Shown piece by piece: positions 23,190 to 34,746 of a stretch of 64,000 bases of DNA. Numbering within the stretch: the stretch's first letter is position 1; each line of letters starts with the position of its first letter. This stretch comes from Paratinospora sagittata (taxonomy: Eukaryota; Streptophyta; Magnoliopsida; Ranunculales; Menispermaceae): NCBI GenBank assembly GCA_035771175.1, contig CM069598.1, positions 14,304,539-14,368,538 on the forward strand, read 5' to 3'. A program made the translations under genes and the position numbers. The notes beneath the pieces were generated by a model. The model saw nothing but the letters and a program-made list of their open reading frames with translations, searched no databases and had not been told where the DNA came from.

Positions 23190-26100
23190 ATGGATGAAAG
23201 CACAGGCAAGCAAGAATGGCACAGAAGAAGTAAAAACAGAAATCCTCGTAACCAAAGTCAGCAACGAGGACGCTCGAAGTCCAGATCGAGGCATGACAAG
23301 AACAGTCATCACTGCAACAAACCCGAACACTTCATTCGAGAATGTCAAAAGTTAAAGGCGGAACGATCCAGAAATCAAGAAGCAGAAACCCGAACAAATG
23401 ACACTGCAACTCTCACTGAAGAAGTCATTGTTCGAGATGCTGATTATGTCAACCTTGCATGTCAAGACTCTACATGGGTAGTTGACTCAGGTGCTTCCTA
23501 CCATGTCACCTCACGACAAGATTTCTTCTCATCTTACACTCAAGGTGATTTCGGATGAGTGAGGATGGGAAATGATAATGCATCCAAAATTATCGGCATC
23601 GGTAATATTTATTTAGAAACTAACCTTGGATGCAGGTTACTCTTGAAAGATGTGAGGCATGTTCCTGATATCAGCCTCAATTTGATCTCCATCGGAATGC
23701 TTGATGACGATGGCTACAATAATAACTTTGGTGAAGGAAATAGAAGCTCACCAAAGGAAACTTGATAGTAGCCAAAGGTAAGAAAGATACATCACTCTAC
23801 TTCACAAAAGCCAAACTGTGTAGAGGAGAAGTAAATACCATGAGGAAAGAAATTCCCATCGAGTTATGGCATAAGCTGCTCGGCCACATGAGTGAAAAGG
23901 GTCTCAGAATTCTTTCCAAAAAGGAGCTCTTGCCAGGAATGACAGGTATATCTTTACGTACTTGTGTTGATTGTATTATGGGTAAACAACATAGAGTTGC
24001 ATTTCGTAGTTCCCCACTATCTAGAAAGGAAAATATTCTAGATTTAATACACACAGATGTCACAATGAGTTGTAAGTCACTAGGAAGTGCTCATTATTTT
24101 GTGACTTTTATTGATGATCGCTCTAGAAAAGTGTGGGCTTTTGCTTTGAAAACTAAAGATCAAGTGTATGAAGTTTTCAAGCAATTTAATGTAAAAGTTG
24201 AGAGAGAAACTGGCAGACGTTTGAAGTGTGTACGATCAGACAATGATGGTGAGTATCATGGATCATTTGAGGAGTACTGCAGAAGTTTCGGCATCAGGCT
24301 GGAAAAATCAGTACCAAAAACACCTCAACACAACAGTGTCGCAGAGAGGATGAACAGAACCATTTGTGAAAGAGTTAGATGTATGCTCTCAAATGCAAAA
24401 CTGTCAAACTCCCGTTGGGGGGAGGCAATGAGGACAGCAGTCGATTTAATCAACCTTTCTCCATCAGTTCCACTGAGCTACGACGTACCAGAAAAGGCTT
24501 GGACGGGGAAAGACGTTTCTTACAAACACTTGAAAGTATTCGGCTGCAGAGCATTTGTTCACATCCCTAAAGACGAGATGTCTAAGCTGGATGGAAAAGC
24601 AAAGCAGTGTATCTTTGTGGGATATTCCCATGAAGAATTCGGCTACAGACTTTGGGATCTTGTCAACAAAAGGATTGTCAGAAGCAGAGACGTGGTGTTT
24701 CTTGAAGATCAGACGCTCGAGGATTTTCAGAAACCTGAGAAGCCACAATCAGATGAAATTCGAGTTAATTTGGAACCAGTCTCTCCATAACCAAATCCAG
24801 ATAACACGGGAGCTGCACCAGATACTGATGATGATGTTCCACCAGGTCAAAGTTCAGAACCAGAACAAGTTCCTGAACAAGTCCAACCAGAAGCACAGTT
24901 AAGGAGATCTACCAGAGAGCGACAACCAAGTCAAAGATATTCTCCTAGCGACTATGTGATGCTCACTGACGGGGGAGAACCGGAGAGCTATACGGAAGCT
25001 ATCACTGACCAGCATAAGACTGAGTAGATGAAAGCCATGCAGGAAGAAATGAAATCTTTGCATGAGAACCACACATTTGACTTGGTAAAATTACCGCAGG
25101 GAAGGAAAGCCCTCAAGAACAAGTGGGTGTACAGGATCAAAAGCGAATAAGGTAGCTCGTAACCTCGATACAAAGCAAGATTGGTTGTGAAAGGATTCGG
25201 GCAGAAGAAAGGCGTTGACTTCGATGAAATCTTATCACCAGTGGTAAAAATGTCTTCAATCCGAGTTGTTCTTGGCTTGGCAGCTAGGCTTAATCTGGAG
25301 GTTGAACAACTTGATGTAAAAACTGCATTCCTACACGGTGATCTTGACGAGGAAATCTATATGGAGCAACCAGAAGGGTTCCAAGTCAAAAGAAAAGAGA
25401 AGCTCGTATACAGGCTAAAGAAAAGTCTGTACAGTTTGATACAGGCACCGAAGCAGTGGTATAAAAAGTTCGACTTGTTCATGGAGAAAAAGGAGTACAA
25501 CCGAACGACAACTGATCACTGCGTCTTCATCAAGAAATTCTCTGATGGTGATTTTATTATTCTATTGCTTTATGTTGATGATATGTTAATTGTAGGCCAA
25601 GATATCGGCAAGATTAACAATTTGAAGAAAGAGTTGAGCAAGTCCATTGCAATGAAAGACTTAGGACCCGCAAAGCAAATCCTTGGCATGAAGATTGTTC
25701 GTGACAGGAAGAATAAGAGACTTTGGCTATCTCAAGAGAAGTATATTGAGAAAGTTTTAGAGAGGTTCAACATGAGCAAAGCTAAACCTGTTAGTTCTCC
25801 ACTGGCAATCCACTTCAAGCTTAATGCGAGCCAGTGTCCTTCAAGCGAGAAGGAGAAATCAGAGATAAGCAAGGTGCCTTATGCATCGGTAGTTGGCAGT
25901 TTAATGTATGCTATGGTATGCACCAGACCAGACATTGCTTATGTTGTTGGTGTTGTGAGTCGATTTCTATCAAATCCTGGAAAGGAACATTGGACAACAG
26001 TCAAATGGATACTTAGGTATCTTAGAGGTACTTCTAGTCATTGTTTATGTTTTGGTAATGATAAATCTGTATTAGAAGGATTTACAGATTCAGATATGGC

Positions 26101-26545
26101 TGGCGACGTGGATACGTGAAAGTCGATATCAGGGTACCTAATAACATTTGCAGGGGGAGCTGTCTCATGGCAATCACCATTACAGAAGTGTATTGCCTTA
26201 AGTACCACAAAAGCATAATACATTACAATCACCGAAAGTTGTAAGAAGATCCTGTGGATGAAAAAGTTCCTACAAGAATTGCATCAGAACCAAGAAAATT
26301 ATGTTATTTATTGCGACAGTCAGAGGGCAATTCACCTCAGCAAGAACTCAACCTTCCACTCAAGGTCCAAGCACATCGACGTGAGATATCATTGGATTTG
26401 TAATGTGCTGAAAAATAAACTGTTGCAAGTTGAGAAGATCCACACTAATGACAACGGGGCAGATATGATGACGAAGTCCCTGACCAGAGAAAAGTTTGCT
26501 ATCTATAGAGAGATTGCAGGTGTGGAGGAGTCCTGTTCTACATGA
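23190..26545 (+). pseudogene. Copia B pol (protease, integrase, RT, RNase H) with multiple lesions
   Basis: The zinc knuckle has lost its first Cys ('HHCNKPEHFIREC'). Protease: 'WVVDSGASYHVTS'. Stop TGA at 23556. Frameshift near 23740. Pre-integrase 'LWHKLLGHMSEKGL' and 'CVDCIMGKQHR'. Integrase 'DLIHTDV', 'TFIDDRSRKVW', 'SDNDGEY' and 'PQHNSVAERMNRT'. Stop TAA at 24788, TAG near 25024 and TAA at 25148. RT: 'ARLVVKGFGQKKGVDF', 'LDVKTAFLHGDL' and intact 'YVDDML'. Stop at 26117 and one in 'TTKA*Y'. RNase H: 'CDSQRAIHLSKN' and 'HSRSKHIDVRYHWI'. At least six disabling changes, so it is inactive. Confidence 0.92.
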
Positions 26546-26561
26546 GGTGGAGGGGAAAATT

Positions 26562-27155
26562 TGTTGGTCCACCACCTCAACGTGGGCGACCATTCAACAA
26601 CCTACTTTGTTGAATGGCTGGGCGGCCAGCAACACAACCTACTTTGTTGAATGGCTGGGCGGCCAGCAAACGTGGGCGGCCATTCAAGCTCTCTTTGTTG
26701 AATGGCCTTATAAAATATAAATATTTTATAATTATGAAATTGCCCTTATTTGAGCTCTATAAATAGAGCCTTAATTTTATTATTGAAATTCATCCTGAGA
26801 GATCAAATTTCAGAGAGATCTAATTCTAGAGATCTATTCTCAGAGATCCAGAGATCATCAAAGAGAGTTTCTTTGAGAAGAAAAAAGTATGAGCCAATTT
26901 GTGAAGTTTTACCCACAAATTAAAGATACATAGTTATTGTATTTTTGTGAGAGATCCACCTAAGGGTGAACTTTGTAATCTCATTTTATTATAGTGGAAG
27001 TCTTTAAGCGGCTTACGGGTCCCGTAGTTTTTACCTCCTTTTTATAGAGTTTTCCACGCTAAAATCTTTGGTGTTATTTTTGTTGTATTTTTGGTTTGGA
27101 AAATTATCTTGAGATTATGAAATTTATTTTTTTACAACCATCGATTTTTCCAACA
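26562..27155 (+). repeat. 3' LTR of Copia B
   Basis: 594 bp, closely similar to the 5' LTR. The main difference is a rearranged 53-bp repeat block at its start and a short deletion near 26720. It ends ttccaaca, followed by the ACATG duplication. Confidence 0.92.
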
Positions 27156-27160
27156 ACATG

Positions 27161-27987
27161 TGATATGAATCATATGATTGTTAAAATTTAGCTAATCTAA
27201 TCTATAAAAAAAAATAGATTAGATAACAAAAAACAAGATTTTCACTTTTGCAAAAAGTAAAAATCTTAACCAAAAGCTATCTCAAACAATCACATTATTG
27301 GGAAGGTTGCTTCTAAAATTAAATTGAACTTATCACCTTCAAATCATGATGGGCAACCTCATCTCTTATAGGAAGATCCACTTTTCAACCATATGTTATC
27401 TAACTATTTTATAAAATCCATGTTTGAACCCAATTCATGTTAGGTATATTATTGAATGATTTCTCATGTATTTCAACAGTTTTTCTTATATGCATACACA
27501 ATCATCAAAGTAACTGTTTAACTATCATGGATTCAAACTCCTCAAACTTTAGGAGTTTTTTTTTTTTTTTTGGTTAAAATTAGATTATCAAATTATGTCT
27601 AAACTTTTAGAGTAATTATCCCATTTTTTCTTACTAAAGCCTACAACCTCTTTGACATCTTGACCTTTTAAAAGTTGAAAAAGATGTGAAAAGCAGAAAT
27701 GAGACATGGACATGATTTAATGAGCCAAAATGATTTAAAAAAGCCTTTTATTTTTTATTTAATTGGATCAACTTGTGCCTATAAGGGTAAAAAAATAGAC
27801 CACTCACAAAAAGTACTCTAAACAAATCTATTGAACTAAAAAAAAACATTCACAATGACTTGACTTTCACAAAATGCATTAACATTAATAGAATCATGGC
27901 TAATTGTATAAAGATCGAAATGGGATTTTGTATCCTTTTCTCTCATGATTCTTCTAATTTAAATAACAAATAATTGCTTAATAATAC
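27161..27987. other. Intergenic region upstream of ENT
   Basis: AT-rich, no gene. Small hairpins lie at 27205-27240 (aatctaatctat/atagattaga) and a T-run near 27556. 27575-27690 resembles 13660-13755. Confidence 0.4.
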
Positions 27988-28014
27988 CCACGTGGCACTC
28001 ATCCATTGGTCAAA
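27988..28014 (+). promoter_or_regulatory. G-box/ABRE-like and W-box-like motifs upstream of ENT
   Basis: ccacgtggca at 27988-27997 has a perfect CACGTG core. ggtcaa follows at 28008 (W-box core TTGACC on the minus strand). They lie about 0.25-0.45 kb upstream of the probable first, non-coding exon. Motif matches only; function is inferred. Confidence 0.35.
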
Positions 28015-28943
28015 GGGCTTTAGCAAGTAGGGAAATCTCTTGATCAATCCAAGCCGCAGATCAAGATTACGAGAATTAGGTTTTTTATTTTTTTTATATT
28101 TTTTTATTGACTTGCGTGCTCAAAAAATATCGTTTATTTTAAACCTAACTGGCAGTGTGAAACGTCGGATCAGCTTCCCTGGCTTCCTTCGAGACGTAAA
28201 ATTGAAACAAACACCTCGTTCTACACAAGAATACTATTCCCATTAGGACTTATTTTTTCAAGGCTTTGAATCATATTCATCAGAATCTTTTGAGATTCTG
28301 GAATCACGGTGAACAAGAACTACACTATCTATCCAGTAATCGATAGACATCTCTGAGAAACTGGTTGTCAAGTTTGCTCTGTTCTTCCTTCTTTCCCACA
28401 TTTAAATTCCAGAAGAAGAAAAGCTAAACTGAATAATCGAGATAGATACCCTTTTTCCCAAAGTGAGTTTTAATCCTCTTTCTTTTGCTCTCTTTAACTT
28501 TGTTTTTCATGGTTTCTCTCTTCTTTCTTTCAATCAGAAGAGTGCCCATGTTGTTTCTTGTTGGATTTGTGTTTCTTTTATCTTATTTTGTGCTATTGTT
28601 TGCAAAACTGGAGGGTTTTTTTTCTTTTTTCTTTTTTCTTATTTCTTATGTGCATGTTTTGATAATTTTTTTTTTTTTTTAGGTTCTTGGGAAATATGGT
28701 AGTCACTGGCTGCTTTTTTTAAGAATTTTATTGTATAAGATTGTGGGTTGTGAGAATGTTTCATTGGAAGGAGAGATATCAAAAGTTGGAGTCTATATTG
28801 AATGTAGTGGATATTTTTTGGGAGGTTGTATGTACTGTATTTGGGTCTACTGATGTGTGTTATATTCTGTCTTTCATGAATCATCCCAGTTAGCAGATTA
28901 CTAATTTTTTTTTATTTTTTATTCAAGGTATTTATGTTATATT

Positions 28944-29234
28944 TGTTGACGATAGCTTGATATGTATTGTTGGACCCTTATCTATCAGCTATAGCTTTTG
29001 GGTTGAGTGGTTTCTAAAATGGTACAAGAGCCTTGGTTTTGCAAGAGATTTTGGGTTCAAGTCTCGTTATTGGCATTTGCATGATCTCTATTTTTATAAT
29101 TCATATTTCTCTTCTTCTATCTCTCTTCTAGCTCTCCACGTGTAGGAGCTGAGGAGAGTGTTGATGATAGCTTGATATGTATTGTTGGACCCTTTTTTGT
29201 CAGCTATAGCTTTTGGGTTGAATGGTTTTTAACA
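28944..29234 (+). mobile_element. Complete 291-bp TRIM (terminal-repeat retrotransposon in miniature)
   Basis: 76-bp terminal direct repeats at 28944-29019 and 29159-29234 begin tgttga(c/t)gatagcttg, and the right one ends aaca. Directly after the left repeat is tggtacaagagcc (29020-29032), a PBS-like match to the initiator Met-tRNA site. Directly before the right repeat is the purine-rich ggagctgaggagag (29145-29158), acting as PPT. The flanks are ATATT on both sides (28939-28943 and 29235-29239), a perfect 5-bp target duplication. No coding. It lies in the inferred ENT 5' UTR intron, same orientation. Confidence 0.85.
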
Positions 29235-29497
29235 ATATTTACTCCCTATCCTTACAAATGGGAAACTCTATAGAGAGTGGCTGCTTGGGGTGGGATGTGA
29301 ACTTAGGACTATTGCTTCCTAAGGCGTTTTCACCACTCCCAAGTTGGTTACTTGCTCGTTGCACTACAAGCATGATCATCTATTTTTTACACCATATTTT
29401 AACAAGTTAGAAGATAATTTGTTGAATTTGAAATGAATATTGGAATTTAAGGCTTCGGCTGTTTATCTATTTGTAGGTTTTGATAGAAGGGGAAGCC

Positions 29498-32400
29498 ATG
29501 AGAAACTCGGGTGAAAATGAGGCTCCAATAAAGCTTGAGGTGCATGGTTTGCAATCTGTTCTATTTTCTTTTGTCCCTTTACACACTGGAGATCATGAGG
29601 CCTTTTTATGTGATGCAAGAAGAGTTTCCTAATTGTTTTTTTCTTCTTTGTAAATGAATATCAGGGAAAAGTTACTGCTATTATAGTGTGTTGGGTTCTA
29701 GGAAATGGTTGCCTTTTCTCATGGAACAGTATGTTGACAGTAGAAGATTATTACACTTATTTGTTCCCGGTATTTCTTCCTATTTCTTCATTCTCCTTTG
29801 CCTTTATTTCTTATGAAGTTTATTGATATTGGAGATATTTTTGTTGATAAAAGTTTGTCTGGGTTTTTGCTTTTAAGAATCATTTGAATTACTACTTGAT
29901 TGAAATGCTCTCAAAACAAACCAAATGTATCTAAGCATCATGTCATCAGGCAATACTTAGTTGTACGCTATCTGGGTTCTTCACAAAATTCTAGACAAAT
30001 AGGGTTCCATTAAGTTATTACTTATTAGTCATGTTTGCTTCACAAGTATCATGAGTTCAAGCTAATCTTTCTTTCTTGAATAAGGACATGTAATAACTTT
30101 TTCGGTGCTCCTCCATGATTCTTAGAACTCTTCCACCCTAAAAGTTTAATTGTATTCTTAATTGACGTGAATCTGTACATCAAAGGTTTGCCTCTGACAA
30201 GAGATGAAAAATGTGCAAAGGATATCTACTACAATTGCAAGAAAACATAAATACTTCTATCTCTTTTCTTTCCCTCTAATTTCTATCTCGGAGAAATGTC
30301 TTGAAAATCGATAGGGTACTTTTAAGAAAAAGCTCCCTCTTGGAATTATAAACTTTTTTTTAAACTGCATATTCATTTCCTTAATTAGTTTTTTTTTTTT
30401 CTTTGGCTGCCTATTCTTAAATAATTTAATTGAGTTATTTCATTAATGTGAGGCAGAAATGTTCTACCCAATCAAGTTAATGCCTTGTTTTGTTTCTTCC
30501 TTATGTAGCACTATCATCCCACAAGGGTGCTCACGCTTGTATATCAACCTTTTGCACTTTTCACGCTTTCAATTCTAGCCTACTATGAGGCGAAGCTAAA
30601 CACAAGGAAACGGAACCTATTTGGTTATTCCCTTTTCTTCTTGAGTTCCCTGTTAATTGTAGTTGTAAGTATTTCTCATCCTCCTAGCATTTCCATAAAT
30701 TTGTTGAATTGTTTCTGCTGGTTTTGTTAATTCACATTTCCCCCCAAATGATTGCCACTGATTTTACATTATTTTCCAATAGTTGGACTTAGCGACCTCA
30801 GGAAAAGGAGGGATTGGGACTTTTATTGGAATATGTGTGCTTAGTGCAGCTTTTGGAGTAGCAGATGCCCATGTTCAAGGTGGAATGGTTGGAGATCTTT
30901 CTTTGATGTGCCCTGAGTTCATACAAGTAAGGTGTTTCTCAATAAGTATCATCTATATTTTCTTGCAGATAGCTTACCTTTTTTAAACATATTGTTAATC
31001 TTCTTGATCTTATGAATTTGCAGTCTTACCTGGCTGGTTCAGCTGCCTCTGGAGCTATTACCTCTTCATTGAGACTACTAACAAAAGCAGTCTTTAAGAA
31101 CACTCAGGATGGTTTTCGCAAGGGAGCCAGTACGTAAAGATCTGTTTTCTAGTTCACATCCTTTCTGCTATTGCTAATATTAAAAATATCATGTGTATTC
31201 CTTGTTATTATTTGAGGTCTAAGTTGGAGGGAGGCATCTGGTTTCCCCTATCTGAATTTTCAATGTTCCAGTAAACCTACTTTTATATTCAATGTATATT
31301 GAAAGCATTTTCTTAAGCTGTGTACTTTGAAATATCAGGTGACACATCTTCAGAGCTTGCAATACTGACCTCGTTTGAAGTTTTAACTTAAAATGAACCA
31401 TGAATTATGTCAGGAATTTTATTTATTTATTTATTCACTTTTTTTTTTTACATTTTCTCTTTTCCAAGCCTTTATTTGATGCATATCAAGATTAATTACT
31501 GCATGTTTTTCCTTAATAAAGGGCCATTTACTTTGAGTCTTATCTTTTGCTCTTAATTTGATCTTACCTTGGTTTTTCACCTGTGGGATATTCTGTCTTC
31601 TTATATTTCTCTGAGAATCAATGCACACCCATGTACTACTGCAGTAAAGCTTTTGACGTATCATCCATAAGAGGTTGCGCAAGTATGAAGAAATTGTAGA
31701 TATTAGGTTCAAAAGTAACAAACAGCTTTCCAGTTTGTGATCTATTGTACACAGTTATCTATACCTTCTGAAATGAAGTTTTTGTGGAATTACATCTTTT
31801 GTACTTAATTTATTGTATTTCCTAGTGATCAATGTATCAACTTCTCTGTTGCAGTAACATTCTTTGCGATCTCCGCATGCTTTGAGCTGCTATGTGTGCT
31901 TCTATATGCCTACATCTTCCCCAAACTGCCTATTGTTAAATACTATCGCGCAAGAGCGGCCTCAGAAGGATCCAAAACAGTTTCAGCTGATCTTGCTGCT
32001 GGTGGCATCCAGACATTACAAAGCGACGGAGTAAATCCAGATCTTCATCTAAAGCTAGGAGTTACGTTCTTAAAAAAAAAAAAAATCTTAGATGCCCAAG
32101 ATTTAAATAATGTTTTGGAAATTTTGCAGGCTGAAGAAGATCCAAAACGTTTTGAGCGTTTGAGCAACAAACAACTAATACTTCAGAACCTAGACTATGC
32201 AGTGAGCATGTTTCTGATATATATTCTTACATTATCTATCTTCCCCGGGTTTTTATCTGAAGATACTGGTAAACACGGATTGGGTTCCTGGTAATTGCTA
32301 TCATCTTTTGCAGAATTATATATATTTTTTTTTTTGGGAATATATTTAATCAAAATGGTTTATGATTTCTGCTGTTGTTTTTTAGGTATGCACTTATTTT

Positions 32401-32851
32401 GATTGCAATGTACAATGTATGGGACTTGATTGGGAGATACATCCCTCTCATTCAAGTACTTAAATTGAAATCAAGAAAGGGTATCTTGGGGGCGACTATT
32501 TCTCGGTTCTTGCTCATTCCTGCTTTCTACTTCACTGCCAAATACGGAGACCAAGGTTGGATGATCTTGTTAACATCCTTCTTAGGACTATCCAATGGTT
32601 ATCTCACCGTCTGCATCTTCACAGAAGCCCCTAAAGGTTACAAGGTTAGTAATTACTTCCATTTAGTACCCCAGTTTTGTTTCGGAAAAAAAAACTCTTT
32701 ATGGAACATTAATGTTATTAACAAAACGGAATGTATGTCACAGGGACCTGAACAAAATGCACTGGGGAATTTGCTTGTGCTGTGCCTTCTAGGTGGTTTA
32801 TTTGCAGGAGTAACATCAGATTGGCTGTGGCTCATTGGAAAAGGCTGGTGA
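29498..32851 (+). CDS. Equilibrative nucleoside/nucleotide transporter (ENT, SLC29 family; AtENT3/6-type), 9 coding exons
   Basis: Exons: 29498-29539, 29665-29769, 30509-30664, 30783-30926, 31024-31129, 31855-32030, 32130-32290, 32386-32644, 32744-32851. All have GT-AG junctions and they sum to 1257 nt, exactly 418 aa plus TGA, the usual plant ENT length. Diagnostic blocks: 'CWVLGNGCLFSWNSMLT' in TM1 (about residue 23-39), 'HPTRVLTLVYQPFA', 'GKGGIGTFIGICVLSAAFGVAD', 'GGMVGDLSLMCPEFIQ', the loop 'AASEGSKTVSADLAAGGIQ' between membrane segments 6 and 7, and 'FPGFLSEDTGKHGLGSW'. Multiple hydrophobic segments fit 10-11 membrane spans. Family role: uptake of nucleosides, commonly with protons, at the plasma membrane. 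A non-coding leader exon probably ends near 28462 (AAA|GTGAGT), with the acceptor at 29476. No lesion seen. Confidence 0.93.
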
Positions 32852-33680
32852 ACATGTTTTCTTCAGCGTTGAAAGCTCTTTGAATTGCTACAATATCAAT
32901 TCTTTCCTTGTTTGCTTGTAAACCAATTTGTGCAGTTTTTATAGTTTGTTCTTTGGAAGGTGTTTAGTTGATTGAAGTATAATATAGGTAGGGTTTTCAT
33001 AGTTTTGTCAGAGAAATCAAGAAGAAATGATAAACTCAATGATAAAGTTTGTCATTCTAATTTCTTTTGATGTCATGTGATAGGGTCCATTAAGTTTTTA
33101 ACTATCAGAGTTCCCATTGCCGTGCATCTTGATTTATAATTGGGACTTGTGTGTCATGGCGAGAAACACTTAAGACCTGTTTGGTATAAAATTTGAATAC
33201 AATTTTTTTTATTTTTTGAAACAAAGATTATGTGAAAACTTGTTTGGTTAGATAGTTTTGGAAAACAGTTTTTAAATGCATCTTCAAGATTTGTGATTTA
33301 ATTAATTACTCTAATAAAATATTTTAAAAAAAATGGTCTCAATTATATTTTTTTAAATACACAATAACTGATTTTTTTTCATTGCAATTAGTCTTAATAA
33401 TTCGCCTCTTGCATCGAAGCAACATGAATACTTTTATGATATATCCTGTAAATATTTCTCATTTTTTGAAAATGATGGAGTTAGTGACATACCCTTATCA
33501 AGATTATCAAAATCCACCTATTATCAGGATAAATTGAAAAAAAAAAAACCCACGGATGCTCATCCTATGTATAAAAATAGGGAAATGCAGCAAATGCTAA
33601 GCAATTTTTTTGGCATTTCCGGTGAAATTATAACAAAAATCGTGTAAAGGACAGTTTGGGAATATAAAATTTGTAATACA
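32852..33680. other. ENT 3' UTR and intergenic DNA
   Basis: The 3' UTR probably extends 100-200 nt past the stop. The 33175-33390 part (acctgtttggtat...) resembles a degenerate MITE. No gene. Confidence 0.4.
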
Positions 33681-33887
33681 CGTGCCTCCCGCGACTCGAT
33701 TCTGTCGTTGTGCTCTCTGGCGCTTCTCTCTACACGCGCACTTACCAACCGTTATTGCGTCAACAATGAATACGACCTTCTTCTTCTTCTTCTTTTTCAT
33801 TGCCACTCGCTCAGCGTTTCACCTCAACTGTTTGGTTTCGTTTTCCGATCAACAACAGTTGATTTTTTTTCGGGAACAACTCAGGCG

Positions 33888-34744
33888 ATGAAACGAGACG
33901 GCGAGGAGGAGGACTTGCCGGACCACCTTCGCTGCAGCAGGAGCGATGGCCGGCAATGGCGGTGAGTCCGACGAGTCATGGAGGACAAGAAGCTCTGCAG
34001 AGCTCATTATCTCCAAGCGCGCCATCGCCAGTACAAGCGAAAGGCTCCTGACTCCTTGAAAATCCAGCGGATAGCCAGACGGAGACGCATTAGAAATGAA
34101 GAACCTTTCGATCGCTCCGATAAAAACTGCCTTTTTCTGAAGGATCCAGAGAAGCTGAAGAATCTGTTGAATAGGAAGAAGAAGAAGAAGAAGAAGAAGA
34201 AGAAGAAGAGGAGGAGGAGGAGATCGGTTGTGTTAATGAAAGCGGCGGCATTGGATTATAAGGCTTTGTTGTTGGAATTAATGTGAGTGCTTTTGCGGAG
34301 ACAGATGGAGAGGAAGAGCGAGAAGCGGCGGAGATTAGAGAGTGGGATTTGTGAAAAGGAGTTGTTGCTGGACTTGCCGAATGGTTTAATGGCGATTTCC
34401 CGTTCTCCGGTCCCGAGTTTTTGCAATGCTGGTTTTTTCTGTGATAGAAAGTTAGGGCTTGATTCGGATTCATTACTACGGCGATGCTTTCGGTCCAAGA
34501 ACATCGAGCCGCTTCAATTCGGTTCGTTTAAGGTTGCGTTTTGGTTGTTCCTTATTTTGAATTTCGTCTTCATTTTTGTTTTTCAGTGAGTTTTTGGTTT
34601 ATTGATTTGTTTGCATTTTTTTTTTTTTTTGGTTTGGTGATTTTTCAGGTTGTTAATTATGGAAGAAATATAGCAGGCTTGAAGGAAGTTGGAAAAAGGA
34701 ATTGTCATCAATGCGGGACGAGTGACGTTCTGGGTCTTGTCTAG
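33888..34744 (+). pseudogene. 5' part of a WRC-domain JmjC/JMJ24-like gene, disrupted
   Basis: The frame from ATG 33888 reads 'LPDHLRCSRSDGRQWR', then TGA (33963) exactly where the second Cys of the WRC zinc motif belongs, then 'VMEDKKLCRAHYLQARHRQYK'. A long Lys run is encoded by (AAG)n at 34173-34210. A second in-frame TGA is at 34284. The reading goes on with 'RRQMERK', 'ELLLDLPNGLMAIS' and 'LRRCFRSKNIEPL', intron 34533-34648 (AAG|GTTGCG...TTTCAG|GTT), then 'CHQCGTSD' of a RING-like finger. A third stop at 34742 directly precedes the Copia LTR at 34747, so everything downstream (JmjC domain) is absent. CT-rich leader at 33700-33880. Family role (plant JMJ24-type proteins): histone demethylase-like or E3 ligase functions. 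Confidence 0.75.
34173..34219 (+). repeat. (AAG)n/(AGG)n microsatellite in pseudogene
   Basis: A trinucleotide run encoding Lys then Arg residues in the JMJ24-like reading frame. Confidence 0.85.
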
Positions 34745-34746
34745 TG

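Larger units (their letters stand above)
22356..27155 (+). mobile_element. Ty1/Copia retrotransposon B, full structure but coding-dead
   Basis: 4.8 kb with LTRs at 22356-22973 and 26562-27155, PBS at 22977, PPT gaggtggaggggaaaa at 26544-26559, and target duplication ACATG (22351-22355 and 27156-27160). Only about 200 bp separate the PBS from the zinc-knuckle region, so most of gag is deleted. Pol domains are in Copia order PR-IN-RT-RH. Tork-like by motif. It sits just right of LINE A. Confidence 0.93.

Noticed and set aside
33708..33887. Coding start of the JMJ24-like gene upstream of 33888
   Set aside because: The CT-rich stretch reads as a typical plant leader. Protein similarity begins only after the ATG at 33888.
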